DNA of 64,000 nt, taken from NCBI GenBank assembly GCA_037576195.1, contig CM075103.1, positions 17,174,001 through 17,238,000 on the forward strand, in the 5' to 3' direction. This document shows, one piece after another, positions 22,237 through 35,140 of the stretch. The stretch's first letter is position 1. Each line of letters starts with the position of its first letter. Position numbers and translations under genes: made by a program. The DNA comes from Phytoseiulus persimilis. Taxonomy: Eukaryota; Arthropoda; Arachnida; Mesostigmata; Phytoseiidae. The notes beneath the pieces were generated by a model that did not search any database, was not told the DNA's origin, and saw only the letters and a program-made list of their open reading frames with translations.

Positions 22237-24960
22237 GAGTAATCAGCCTTTCGTATCAGGCGCGAGTAATTCAGCAGGTTGAGTTTGGTTTTTGTCCCAT
22301 TTCTCCAGGATATTTTTCGTTCTTCTTACTTCGGTCGCGTTATTCGCTTCCTCGTGGAGTCCGAGACGGTACAGAAGTTCATCTTCGGTAAAATAGATGT
22401 CGCTGCATTCGAAGATAACGTGTTCTGTCGTTTCCTCGTATACCCCACATCTAGGACAGGTTTTGACTAATCCAGAGTACATCTTGTGGGCTCTGGTTGG
22501 CAGCATGTTCGCTCGTCTCAGAGCCAGTAGGGCGCTACCCTTGCTGTTGCCGTACAGGTGGCTATTCACACCACGGGTAGTTTTTCCCCTGCTGTATGCT
22601 TCTAGACTAGACTTAAAGAGCATGTTTTCTTCCCAAAGTCTGTCTTGGGTTTCCCGGACTCTCTTCTTGGTGAGTTTACCGAAAAGCCCGAGAAGCGATC
22701 GACCTTGGTCATCGAAGTCCACCCCGATATCTTCGCAATGGTATTTTGCTTTGAGGCGCTCCTTTTCCTGGTACATTTTGGTCTTTTTGTTTGTGAGCTC
22801 CATCATTCTCAGGATGGTCTTCGGCCACCTGGTATTTGGCGTTGCCCTGACCCTCTCTATGCATCTCAGCTTGCTTTGAGCGCTTCTTGCTCCGGAGAAC
22901 GACCATCCAAGCTCTCCTTAGATAAACTCGTTGGGAACTCTGGAACCTGGGATTCCTAGCGCCCACTTTCCGGCTTTTCGTTGCGATTTTCCGAGTTCTT
23001 CCGTCAGCGATGCGCTCGTGACGTGCTACTCCTGCGTTTTCGTAGCTTAGCTTCAGCGCCGCTGTAGATTTCCATTGCACTCTTGAGATTTCGAATCTAT
23101 TGAACCCCCATAGTGATGATGCGTGCATCTGGTGTAGGGCGGTGATCGCTGCTTTCTCCGAGACTTCTTCCTGGTTGTTCAGGTAGTTTCTAGAATCCGA
23201 GAGCCTGATGCCCAAGTATTTGTAGTTTCGAGCTCTTTTCTAACATCACGACCTTACCGTTTCTCCAGTCCGTTGGTATTTCCTCTTCTCCCCTCAGTAT
23301 GCGGTTGAAGAGATCTGCCATGTATCCCATTCCAACATCAGTGAGCTGCTTTAGGATATTCGCTGGGATTCGATCTAGGCCAGTGCTCATCTTGGCGTGC
23401 ATCTGGTTCAGAATCCGGGTGATTTCATCAGTGTTCATCTCCAACCCGATGGGTTTGGTTATTTTAACCGATTCCTTCACCTTTTGGTTTTCCTGCCTAC
23501 CGTACAGTTTTTGTTCTGCTAAGGTGGTCAGGAAGTCTTCCAGGTCCCCTGTCGGGATTTTTCCCCCTTCCGAGTCCCTTACGTCTGCTTTACGGCGATG
23601 TCTGTTTTGGGATCACCGGATGTACTGCCAGAATTTTTTGGCGCGCATATTACGTGGGGCTGAGAGGATCTCTGACTGGGCGCGCCTGTCACGCTCCGCC
23701 AGCTATCTCTGGACCTCCTCTCTTACGGCTTGTTGTGCTTCTCTGACTTCCAGCTCTATCTCGGCCGTCGGCAAATTCCGCCGTCGCCGTCGTCTCCATT
23801 CTCGATTCTTCTGTTTACGAATCGACTGTAGTGTTGTTATTTCGGGAGAGCGGGCCATAGTACAATGCGGGATCGGTATCTTACGGCTGTATTGGTCCAT
23901 CTTCTCCGTGAGGGTGCTTCGAAGTGTTTCGTAATTAGCTTTGTTTTTAGCTACCTCCCTCTCTAGGATGGTTTCGGACTCGGATACGATTCTCTTTGTG
24001 TCCATCGTCCGTACTGTTTTCCTCGTTTCTTTCCTGTGAGCTGCCGTCTTGCACTCTACAGTAAGAAGGTTTATGTCAGTGACCTCCCTTGCTTCGTCGA
24101 TTCTCAGACATTCCACAGCCTCTTATGCCTTCGCATTGACCAGTATTAGTTCGATCGCTGAGTCTCCCCTCGTGAATCGTCCAACACATTTCTCTGTCCG
24201 ATTCAGGATTGTTGAAGCGTGGTCAACTGCAAACGACTCGGGTAGTTTTCCCCGAGTGTTTGTCTTGCCATCCAGCTCAACGAGGTGCGAGTTCGCATCC
24301 CCACCCATCATGAGGTGGAGGCTAGACTCGCACTTACTTCTAATGGACTCGCTCACCGATTCGAATAATCTCTTGTCTTGCTCGATGAGCCCGTGTGCTA
24401 TGTCGAAGGATACGACCATCCAACGTTACCCAACGTCATAGCTTGTGCCAGCCAGTGTGTGCCCTTCACTGTCCAGAGTATTTCTAGATCTGATCTGGCC
24501 AGAATGCCTCCACCACCATTGGACCGTCTGTGACTGACTCCTTTTCTATTGCTAAAGTTAAAGTTGTATCCTTGTATTGGGGCACAGCTTTCCTCGTCCA
24601 TAATCGAGTTTCCGACACAAGCACGACGCTCGCGTTCGATTTCAGCGGAACGTCGCGTTCCAGAAGAGCCCATTTGCTAGCATTAGGCTTAGTACCCTTC
24701 ATATTGATTGCACAAAAAGTTATTTTATTCAGGGTTTTGGCCTTGTTGCTTCGTTTCCCCCTACTCTTCCGTTTCCGACGTCCCGAGACATGTAACTTCG
24801 CGGTGTGTTTCGCGGAGTTGGCCGTGATACTCGAAGGGTTATCCCTTCTTTCGCCATTCTTGTATTTGAACCATTCCCGGCTCACGATCTCGACAAGGGG
24901 ACGAGTGACCGACGCACTTGTGATCACAAGAAGTACATTCCCGTCATGGTAGGCGATGGC
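22237..24960 (-). mobile_element. LINE with deleted RT core (copy A)
   Basis: A minus-strand non-LTR retrotransposon. From its 5' side: a lysine/arginine-rich leader and EEP endonuclease start (KITFCAINMKGTKPNASKWA, VVLVSETRLW), GGGILARSDLEILW, MMGGDANSHL (metal site), a linker rich in charged residues, then the beginning of the reverse transcriptase (MSTGLDRIPANILKQLTD). The sequence then jumps from VVMLEKSS to NYKYLGIRLSDSRNYLNN, so the palm core with the catalytic aspartates is missing. The C-terminal part ends in a zinc knuckle (CPRCGVYEETTEHVIFEC) and TKNILEKWDK. Several frameshifts separate the open pieces. Its 3' end touches an (AT)n tract. It belongs to the AP-endonuclease LINEs; the clade is undecided. 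Confidence 0.8.
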
Positions 24961-26164
24961 AGGACTCGCGCTGCGTACGTGTTGGATTGAATCATCGTTG
25001 CATAGGACCAGGGCAAGAGTCGGGTCCTGCTGGAGTCGTCGTGCATCGATCTATTGTACAAATCAACGGTGGAATTCGACAATTCCTGTGAACTTTGGCG
25101 GTTCGACTCCTCAATTCTTGAGGAACCGTTCCAATTGTATGGCAGTAGAGCACAGGTTCTCAATCTCTGGGGCCTCCGTACCATTTCGTAGAATGACCGC
25201 AGCGCAACATCCGTGACTTGATGATCAGAGGATTCCTGCGCAACTCCGCGTTCCGAACGAGGCTGCAAAATCTGGCGCTCTCCGAAGGTCTCGCACCGTT
25301 CCTCAATTTCGAGAAGTTGAGTTTAGCTAGAGGCGAGTTATGAGTCAGAGGGTGCCAGTGCGCCTGGAGATCGAGAGTCACTATCAAAGAGCACCGAATC
25401 GTGAGTTCCGTAGCATCCGTTGAGCCCTTTGCTAATATGTACATAGATGCTAACCAGAATGTTTCGGGAGTCAAGACATTTTGACCCCGGACACGCATGC
25501 CCAATGACTTCTCGGCCCCTGGAATTCCGACCAAAGGCTTCTTCTCGCAATCGTTAATTCGAACCGACGTAAACCCCCAGCAGAGGGGAGTACGCCGCTC
25601 AGCGACGTGTTCCCCGATGGAGATGGGCTTCCAGTGTACTATCTCCTCCGGATCGACAACCGGGAGGTTCCACATCGAGCGCCACCATTCCACTATCCTT
25701 CTCGAGCTAAACTATGTTCTTTCGTGATTCATCGAGGGAATGTCGTCATCTGGGTATCTCCTGCCGTCGTCCGCTCTCTCCTCGTCAGATTCCCGCGAGC
25801 GACCGTACTTTCTCTTCGCTGAGCTGGACCTCGCTCAAATCAGGTGCGCAGTGAGCAGTAAGCTACTGCGCTCAAATCGTCCTCGCTCAAATCAACTGCG
25901 CCCGAATGAATTCGCGCTCAAATCGATTGATACGGGCAAAACGATGTCTTTCCTCGTTTTTCGTCGTCTTTTGAGGATAATTTCGCCCTGGTCCGATCAT
26001 ACAATTCGGCCCCACGCTGCACCTCCTCGGTGGGCTACGGCTTCGGCATCCCTCGGCACCTCTGATCTAGGGAGGGCTCCGAAAGGTTTCGTGCAGAACT
26101 AGCTTGAAAGCCAGAAAAATGGCGATTTCCGACCAAAACAAATTGGCTGAAAACTTCTCGTCGT
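24961..26164. other. Unassigned right part of duplicated unit (A)
   Basis: The longest frame is minus 25160-25693 (177 codons, EIVHWKPISIGEHVAERRTP and others), with no recognisable family. A short array of CGCTCAAATC repeats lies at about 25832-25925. Copy B equivalent: 33937-35140. Confidence 0.4.
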
Positions 26165-26171
26165 ATTACCC

Positions 26172-27942
26172 TACATACTCATGTAGGGTTTCCATTGGCT
26201 GGATGCGAAGGTCCCTGAATCCTACCCCCAATCTATGGAGCTCGATATTATTCGAGTAGCAACTTCTCACACGAGCGATTTTACCGAAACAGTCGAGAAT
26301 CGGGAAGGTGCGATTTCACGTTTCCAGCGAAACTAGGATTATGACCCTGTATCCTCTCGCTGATTGATTTTTTTTCGCCGATTGAGCAGTCTCTATGATG
26401 ATATAAGCCTGTTTTTCCCTGGAAACGCTCAGAAGCCTCTCAAAAAAGTCACCCCAACATGTTGCATCGTTGTTCGCCTTGCAAGAAGTGATTTTGAATT
26501 CTCCAGCGACGGGAAAGTCGATTCTCTCCCATTCCCAGCGTCGCTTCTCGTAGTCTAAACATTTGCGAACGTGACATATTGTGAGAAAGCCAGTAGCTCT
26601 CTCTACCGGAGCAATCGAGCGGGAAGATATTCCGCTCGTCCCAGCGGGAAGATATCCCGATCAGTCAGTGTTAACTGATACTTCCGAGGGGCTTCCTTGG
26701 CGAATTTTTCGTCCGCTCGATCTTTCTAAACCGCCATTTTGGAAACGAGCTTCGTAATTCTGGAGAGAATACAAGAGTTCATGATCTTGGTTTCGTCGCA
26801 ATCTTCCGCTTTTGGACCATTCGAGTGAAATCCCTCGTGTGAACTTGACGCTTTTAAAATCATGTCGAGTTTGATCAGATCCGAAAGCTGACTCGATTCC
26901 GCGTTCGTGTATCTTATATTCTTCCTGCGCCTCCCGGTGACGGAGCTTGAGCGATCGAGATCAGCGGTCCAGAAATCGTGCAACCATCCAATACATAATG
27001 TATCACTTCTGTAATCGATAATAATTGACACCGATTCCAGCTGTCATAATATCAGCCCTCTGCGTCAGCGCCCTCCCACGATGTCGCCATTATAGGCTCA
27101 AGGTTTATGTTGTGTTTCCCATGTGCATCCTCAGATATCCCAGGTTGGCGTATTCTGTGGGAACGGGCTATGGCCAGCGGGTCCTACGACGTTCTCCTAG
27201 TCTTTGGATGTAGAAGTCCACGTCCTTAAACGAGGTTATTGCTCTCTGTATAGATTTGCATGTCAACGGATCCGAGCCCGCCTAGATTTGTTCAATGGGA
27301 GTCTCAGCTCGAAAGAGAACATGCGTCGTGCGAGGAGAAACGGATTAGCTCCAGGCGCCTTCGGAAACTGACTACGGAAGAGGTCGTAAAACTTTCCCCT
27401 TATCGGCACCCAAGGGCGCCGACGAGTGCAGCAGCCGTAGCCCGCCGAGAAGGTCCCGTGTGGGGCCGAGGTTCATCATCCGAAACTCGGATTGGGTCGG
27501 AATTATGTTCAAAAAAGGATGAAGACGAGAAAAGGCAGCGCTTGGCCTTATTGGATACCCCTCGACACCCCTCGGCACTCCTGCCGAACGCGGCAACCCA
27601 CATGGTTTCCCTAGATGGCATTGTGATACCTCTAATCAATTCCACGTCCGCTGAATCTGGAGTGGATTTCGGAGGTTGATCCGAAGTCCTTGAGAACCCG
27701 AATTTCGATTGCTGTGCGGAATTCCATCCCAGTCTCTCAACCGCGTGCTGCATAGCCGATCCGTGTTGATCTGAGCCAGCAGAGTAGCTGTGACTGGAGC
27801 ACACAATTCGGTGCGGCACACAGTTTGTCAACACTTGTGGTAGAGTCGGAGCGACTGTGCCCATTCATCAGCATACAGAGGGAGAGATTCCCTCGTAGTC
27901 ATCATGGTTTATGGTTTTATTGATCCAGATTATCATTTACAC

Positions 27943-27943
<1 letters not shown>
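26172..27943. other. Unassigned left part of duplicated unit (B)
   Basis: Essentially identical to 17176-18947, with the same short frames and no recognised gene. Confidence 0.4.
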
Positions 27944-27979
<36 letters not shown>

Positions 27980-27985
<6 letters not shown>

Positions 27986-29555
27986 ACTCCTGAATGATAG
28001 CCGCACATTAACCGCACAACTAAGGATTTCAATACTCACTCCTTTGATAACCGCACCTGGGTGCGGTTAACATGTCTTACGTGACTTATTTGCTATATAC
28101 AAAAAATGATAACCGCACACCCGATTTCGAGATCATGCGTGCGAAAACGAAGTCGGATTTACTTGTCTGCTGGTTCGTAGGAGCCGATTTCTCTCATATT
28201 CGAGTAATCTGCGGGTAACTGAGACCTATGTTCACTTGATCTATAATTTTACTTGAACCTATTCGATCGCAAATGGCGTCGTCTGTGAAGAAAACAATGT
28301 GATCCGCAGCACTCGTTCAGAACATGCGTGGTCTCAGTTGCTGAGCCAGTTGGGAGCAGATATTTTGAGTTTTCACACATCGACTGTGATCTGGGTGAGT
28401 TATGCTGATGACCCATCCTATGAAGATGCGCAAGAGATCCAATAATCTCATCAGCAACGGGGAATCCGTCGGATTGTTCGCGCTGAGCATGCGTTTCTCC
28501 CCGTACCTCGAAGGCCAAACTGAGCAAGAGAAGAAAGGCTCATTTCTGCAACTTCCGCGGAAAGCTCGTCTCGTATTTCTCCCGTCATCTGATCAATCAA
28601 CACGGCAATTAACATGGGGTCATCGAGATGGTGCGCGCCTATGGAATCGACAGGACGAGAGAGCTTGGAAGAATTATGGGAGAAGGAGACCGTGTGCACA
28701 ATGGGCAGAACCCCCGACGAGCATTCCGCAAGCAGCACAAATCCGAATACGATGACAGGATCGAATGAAGATTTGAAGCAGGCGGAGCTGGTGAGTAGAA
28801 CTCGACGTCTCAAATTTTCTAAGAGGGAACGACGTTCCGCCAAGCGCCGATCGGCACCACGTATACAGTGGACCCATGAAATCATCGAATGTCTCAAAAG
28901 CAGATTCCATAAGAGCTCCGGACGAAGGATATTCCGAGTTGTGCTCGATCGCGAGAAATCTGTGCCGTCCTTTCTGCTTGGTTCCCGGTGCCCGAGAACC
29001 TGACTGTCGCCAAATTGAGGTGTCTAGTCAGAAATCTTCTGAAGAAGCCCCGTTGATGATCCGAGCGTGATCAACACATGTGCAACCAGTGGTGATCTTA
29101 TCTGATTCCAATGAAGAATTATTCTCGAAGTGATTCTCCCACTTCCTTTTTCCGATTAAAATGTTGAATTCCCCGCATTCGAGGCAGCGCTCATCTCTCA
29201 GAGCCCACCCGCGCCGTTGCACTTGTCGAGAAGCTCACCTCACGGGAGCGATGAGCGCAGAGCGGAATTTCCTGTCAGTAGGGGCTAGCTTCCATCACAA
29301 ACTCCAGTTTTGAGCCTTCATACTGCTAGTTCTCACAACTCCTTGTCTATATCGCTGAGACGGAGAGGTAGGCAGATTGTGAATTCCGTGCGGCATACGA
29401 ATCTCAAAACCGATGAAGTTACGGGGTGTGCGGCTATCAGTCGAATAATAGCCGCACATCGATGGTAACCGCTCGCGGAGAAAAACTTAGATTGGATGAT
29501 AACCGCACAATGTGCGGTCATCATTTGGATAAGGAGCAGTTTGAGTGCGGCTATC

Positions 29556-29562
<7 letters not shown>
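27980..29562 (+). mobile_element. (TA)n-flanked DNA element 1, copy B
   Basis: The duplicate of 18964-20548, carrying the same disabling differences, which shows they predate the 9-kb duplication. The preceding (AT)n tract (27944-27979) is 20 bases longer than in copy A. Confidence 0.65.
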
Positions 29563-29596
<34 letters not shown>

Positions 29597-29601
<5 letters not shown>

Positions 29602-31192
29602 TCTCCTGGATGATAGCCGCACATTAACCGCACGACTGAGGATTTCAATACTTACTCCTTTGATAACCGCACCTGGGTGCGGTCAACATGTCTTACAGGA
29701 CTTATTTGCTGCATACAAAAAAATGATAACCGCACACCCAAATTCGAGATCATGGGTGTGAAAACGAAGTCGGAATTACTTGTCTGCTGGTTCGGAAGAG
29801 CCGATTTCTCTTAAATTCGAGTAATCTGCGGGGAACTGAGGCCTATGCTCACTTGATCCATAATTTTACTTGAACCTATTTGATCGAAAATGGCGTCGTC
29901 TGTGAAGGAAGACAATGTGATCCGCAGCACTCGTTCAGAACATGCGTGGTCTCATTTGCTGAGCCAGTTGGGAGCAGATATTTCGAGATTTCACACATCG
30001 ACTGTGATCTGGGTGAGTTATGCTGATTACTCATCCTATGAAGATGCCCGAGAGATCCAATAATCTCATCCGCAACGGGGAATCCGTCGGATTGTTCGCG
30101 CTGAGCATCCGTTTCTCCCGTTCTCTCGAAGCTCGAAGGCCAAACTGAGCAAAAGAAGAAAGGCTCACTTCTGCAATTTCTGCGGAAAGCTCGTCCCGTA
30201 TTTTTCCCGTCATCTGATCGATCAACACGGAAATGAACATGAAGTCATCGAGATGGTACGCGCCTATGGAGTCGACAGGACGAGAGAGCTTGGAAAAATT
30301 ATGGGAGAAGGAGACCGTGTGCACCATGAGCAGAACCCCTGACGAGCATTCCGCAAGCAGCACAAATCCGAATACGATGGCAGGATAGAATGAAGATGTG
30401 GGGCAGGCGGAGCTGGTGAGTAGAACTCGACGTCTCCAACTTTCAAAGAGGAGCCGACGTTTCGCCAAGCGCCGATCGGCACCACGTATACAGTGGACCC
30501 ATGAAATCATCGAATGTATCAAGGAGCAGATTCCAGAAGAGCTCCGGACGAAGAAGATTCCGAGATGTGCTCGATCGCGAGAGATCTGTGCCGTCCTTTC
30601 TGCTCAGTTCCCGGCGCCCGAGAACCTGACTGTCGCCGAATCGAGGTCTCTAGTCAGCAATCTTCTGAAGAAGCTCCGTTGATGATCCAAGCGTGATCAA
30701 CAGATGCGCGTCCAGTGGTGATCTCATCTGGTTCCAATATAGAATTATTCTCAAAGTGATTTTCCTACTTCCTTGTTCCGATTCAAATGTTGAGTTTCCT
30801 GCATTCGAGTGCAGCGCCCATCTCTCAGAGCTAACCCGCGCCGTTTCACTTGTCGAAAAGCTCACCTCACGGGAGCGATGAGCGCAGAGCGAAATTTCCT
30901 GTCAGTAGGGGCTAGCTTCCCTCACAAACTCCAGTTTTGAGCCTTCATACTGCTAGTTCTCACAACTTCTCGTCTATATCGCTGGGACGGAGAGGTAGGC
31001 AGATTGTGAATTCCGTGCGGCATCCCAACCTCAAGACCGATGAAGTTACGGGGTGTGCGGCTATCAGTCGAATAATAGCCGCACATCGCTGGTAACCGCT
31101 CGCGGAGAAAAACTCAGATTGGATGATAACCGCACAATGTGCGGTCATCATTGGGATAAGAAGCAGTTTGTGTGCGGCTATCATTTTTTTGG
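29597..31192 (+). mobile_element. (TA)n-flanked DNA element 2, copy B
   Basis: The duplicate of 20622-22218 with the same gene remnants. The C2H2 region lies around 30170-30230 and the C-terminal module ends at 30682. The (AT)n tract before it (29563-29596) is about 40 bases shorter than in copy A. Confidence 0.65.
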
Positions 31193-31212
31193 ATATATAT
31201 ATATATATATAT

Positions 31213-33936
31213 GAGTAATCAGCCTTTCGTATCAGGCGCGAGTAATTCAGCAGGTTGAGTTTGGTTTTTGTCCCATTTCTCCAGGATATTTTTCGTTCTT
31301 CTTACTTCGGTCGCGTTATTCGCTTCCTCGTGGAGTCCGAGACGGTACAGAAGTTCATCTTCGGTAAAATAGATGTCGCTGCATTCGAAGATAACGTGTT
31401 CTGTCGTTTCCTCGTATACCCCACATCTAGGACAGGTTTTGACTAATCCAGAGTACATCTTGTGGGCTCTGGTTGGCAGCATGTTCGCTCGTCTCAGAGC
31501 CAGTAGGGCGCTACCCTTGCTGTTGCCGTACAGGTGGCTATTCACACCACGGGTAGTTTTTCCCCTGCTGTATGCTTCTAGACTAGACTTAAAGAGCATG
31601 TTTTCTTCCCAAAGTCTGTCTTGGGTTTCCCGGACTCTCTTCTTGGTGAGTTTACCGAAAAGCCCGAGAAGCGATCGACCTTGGTCATCGAAGTCCACCC
31701 CGATATCTTCGCAATGGTATTTTGCTTTGAGGCGCTCCTTTTCCTGGTACATTTTGGTCTTTTTGTTTGTGAGCTCCATCATTCTCAGGATGGTCTTCGG
31801 CCACCTGGTATTTGGCGTTGCCCTGACCCTCTCTATGCATCTCAGCTTGCTTTGAGCGCTTCTTGCTCCGGAGAACGACCATCCAAGCTCTCCTTAGATA
31901 AACTCGTTGGGAACTCTGGAACCTGGGATTCCTAGCGCCCACTTTCCGGCTTTTCGTTGCGATTTTCCGAGTTCTTCCGTCAGCGATGCGCTCGTGACGT
32001 GCTACTCCTGCGTTTTCGTAGCTTAGCTTCAGCGCCGCTGTAGATTTCCATTGCACTCTTGAGATTTCGAATCTATTGAACCCCCATAGTGATGATGCGT
32101 GCATCTGGTGTAGGGCGGTGATCGCTGCTTTCTCCGAGACTTCTTCCTGGTTGTTCAGGTAGTTTCTAGAATCCGAGAGCCTGATGCCCAAGTATTTGTA
32201 GTTTCGAGCTCTTTTCTAACATCACGACCTTACCGTTTCTCCAGTCCGTTGGTATTTCCTCTTCTCCCTTCAGTATGCGGTTGAAGAGATCTGCCATGTA
32301 TCCCATTCCAACATCAGTGAGCTGCTTTAGGATATTCGCTGGGATTCGATCTAGGCCAGTGCTCATCTTGGCGTGCATCTGGTTCAGAATCCGGGTGATT
32401 TCATCAGTGTTCATCTCCAACCCGATGGGTTTGGTTATTTTAACCGATTCCTTCACCTCTTGGTTTTCCTGCCTACCGTACAGTTTTTGTTCTGCTAAGG
32501 TGGTCAGGAAGTCTTCCAGGTCCCCTGTCGGGATTTTTCCCCCTTCCGAGTCCCTTACGTCTGCTTTACGGCGATGTCTGTTTTGGGATCACCGGATGTA
32601 CTGCCAGAATTTTTTGGCGCGCATATTACGTGGGGCTGAGAGGATCTCTGACTGGGCGCGCCTGTCACGCTCCGCCAGCTATCTCTGGACCTCCTCTCTT
32701 ACGGCTTGTTGTGCTTCTCTGACTTCCAGCTCTATCTCGGCCGTCGGCAAATTCCGCCGTCGCCGTCGTCTCCATTCTCGATTCTTCTGTTTACGAATCG
32801 ACTGTAGTGTTGTTATTTCGGGAGAGCGGGCCATAGTACAATGCGGGATCGGTATCTTACGGCTGTATTGGTCCATCTTCTCCGTGAGGGTGCTTCGAAG
32901 TGTTTCGTAATTAGCTTTGTTTTTAGCTACCTCCCTCTCTAGGATGGTTTCGGACTCGGATACGATTCTCTTTGTGTCCATCGTCCGTACTGTTTTCCTC
33001 GTTTCTTTCCTGTGAGCTGCCGTCTTGCACTCTACAGTAAGAAGGTTTATGTCAGTGACCTCCCTTGCTTCGTCGATTCTCAGACATTCCACAGCCTCTT
33101 ATGCCTTCGCATTGACCAGTATTAGTTCGATCGCTGAGTCTCCCCTCGTGAATCGTCCAACACATTTCTCTGTCCGATTCAGGATTGTTGAAGCGTGGTC
33201 AACTGCAAACGACTCGGGTAGTTTTCCCCGAGTGTTTGTCTTGCCATCCAGCTCAACGAGGTGCGAGTTCGCATCCCCACCCATCATGAGGTGGAGGCTA
33301 GACTCGCACTTACTTCTAATGGACTCGCTCACCGATTCGAATAATCTCTTGTCTTGCTCGATGAGCCCGTGTGCTATGTCGAAGGATACGACCATCCAAC
33401 GTTACCCAACGTCATAGCTTGTGCCAGCCAGTGTGTGCCCTTCACTGTCCAGAGTATTTCTAGATCTGATCTGGCCAGAATGCCTCCACCACCATTGGAC
33501 CGTCTGTGACTGACTCCTTTTCTATTGCTAAAGTTAAAGTTGTATCCTTGTATTGGGGCACAGCTTTCCTCGTCCATAATCGAGTTTCCGACACAAGCAC
33601 GACGCTCGCGTTCGATTTCAGCGGAACGTCGCGTTCCAGAAGAGCCCATTTGCTAGCATTAGGCTTAGTACCCTTCATATTGATTGCACAAAAAGTTATT
33701 TTATTCAGGGTTTTGGCCTTGTTGCTTCGTTTCCCCCTACTCTTCCGTTTCCGACGTCCCGAGACATGTAACTTCGCGGTGTGTTTCGCGGAGTTGGCCG
33801 TGATACTCGAAGGGTTATCCCTTCTTTCGCCATTCTTGTATTTGAACCATTCCCGGCTCACGATCTCGACAAGGGGACGAGTGACCGACGCACTTGTGAT
33901 CACAAGAAGTACATTCCCGTCATGGTAGGCGATGGC
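31213..33936 (-). mobile_element. LINE with deleted RT core (copy B)
   Basis: The duplicate of the LINE at 22237-24960 with the same missing RT palm. Two base changes were noticed: a lysine for arginine in the RT start (ILKGEEEIP versus ILRGEEEIP), and one change near 32459. Confidence 0.8.
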
Positions 33937-35140
33937 AGGACTCGCGCTGCGTACGTGTTGGATTGAATCATCGTTGCATAGGACCAGGGCAAGAGTCGGG
34001 TCCTGCTGGAGTCGTCGTGCATCGATCTATTGTACAAATCAACGGTGGAATTCGACAATTCCTGTGAACTTTGGCGGTTCGACTCCTCAATTCTTGAGGA
34101 ACCGTTCCAATTGTATGGCAGTAGAGCACAGGTTCTCAATCTCTGGGGCCTCCGTACCATTTCGTAGAATGACCGCAGCGCAACATCCGTGACTTGATGA
34201 TCAGAGGATTCCTGCGCAACTCCGCGTTCCGAACGAGGCTGCAAAATCTGGCGCTCTCCGAAGGTCTCGCACCGTTCCTCAATTTCGAGAAGTTGAGTTT
34301 AGCTAGAGGCGAGTTATGAGTCAGAGGGTGCCAGTGCGCCTGGAGATCGAGAGTCACTATCAAAGAGCACCGAATCGTGAGTTCCGTAGCATCCGTTGAG
34401 CCCTTTGCTAATATGTACATAGATGCTAACCAGAATGTTTCGGGAGTCAAGACATTTTGACCCCGGACACGCATGCCCAATGACTTCTCGGCCCCTGGAA
34501 TTCCGACCAAAGGCTTCTTCTCGCAATCGTTAATTCGAACCGACGTAAACCCCCAGCAGAGGGGAGTACGCCGCTCAGCGACGTGTTCCCCGATGGAGAT
34601 GGGCTTCCAGTGTACTATCTCCTCCGGATCGACAACCGGGAGGTTCCACATCGAGCGCCACCATTCCACTATCCTTCTCGAGCTAAACTATGTTCTTTCG
34701 TGATTCATCGAGGGAATGTCGTCATCTGGGTATCTCCTGCCGTCGTCCGCTCTCTCCTCGTCAGATTCCCGCGAGCGACCGTACTTTCTCTTCGCTGAGC
34801 TGGACCTCGCTCAAATCAGGTGCGCAGTGAGCAGTAAGCTACTGCGCTCAAATCGTCCTCGCTCAAATCAACTGCGCCCGAATGAATTCGCGCTCAAATC
34901 GATTGATACGGGCAAAACGATGTCTTTCCTCGTTTTTCGTCGTCTTTTGAGGATAATTTCGCCCTGGTCCGATCATACAATTCGGCCCCACGCTGCACCT
35001 CCTCGGTGGGCTACGGCTTCGGCATCCCTCGGCACCTCTGATCTAGGGAGGGCTCCGAAAGGTTTCGTGCAGAACTAGCTTGAAAGCCAGAAAAATGGCG
35101 GTTTCCGACCAAAACAAATTGGCTGAAAACTTCTCGTCGT
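33937..35140. other. Unassigned right part of duplicated unit (B)
   Basis: The duplicate of 24961-26164, with one base difference noticed near 35101. No recognised gene. Confidence 0.4.

Larger units (their letters stand above)
17176..26164. repeat. 9-kb tandem duplication, copy A
   Basis: Begins with TACATACTCATGTAGGG at 17176 and ends with TTCTCGTCGT at 26164. The whole 8989-bp segment recurs in direct orientation at 26172-35140. Aligning by shared landmarks, the offset is 8996 at the left end, 9016 after the first (AT)n tract, 8974 after the second and 8976 after the third. Nearly all length difference is therefore in three microsatellites. I noticed about seven base substitutions in total. 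Contents: an unassigned 1.8-kb left part, two (TA)n-flanked elements, a LINE, and an unassigned 1.2-kb right part. Confidence 0.95.
26172..35140. repeat. 9-kb tandem duplication, copy B
   Basis: The second direct copy (8969 bp), separated from copy A by seven bases, ATTACCC, at 26165-26171. Differences from copy A seen by eye include bases near 28008, 28148, 29384, 29396, 32273, 32459 and 35101, plus (AT)n length changes. This near identity points to a very recent duplication or to two haplotypes placed in series by the assembler. Confidence 0.95.

Noticed and set aside
22397-22879. 160-codon plus-strand frame over the LINE
   Set aside because: Antisense shadow of the LINE C-terminal region.
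23299-23934. 211-codon plus-strand frame over the LINE
   Set aside because: Antisense shadow; the opposite strand encodes RT and linker motifs.
25084-25125. tRNA-like GGTTCGACTCC box
   Set aside because: No matching A box or foldable acceptor stem around it.
25160-25693. 177-codon minus-strand frame (and its twin at 34136-34669)
   Set aside because: No domain or motif recognised. Its preservation in both places is explained by the recent 9-kb duplication, not by selection.
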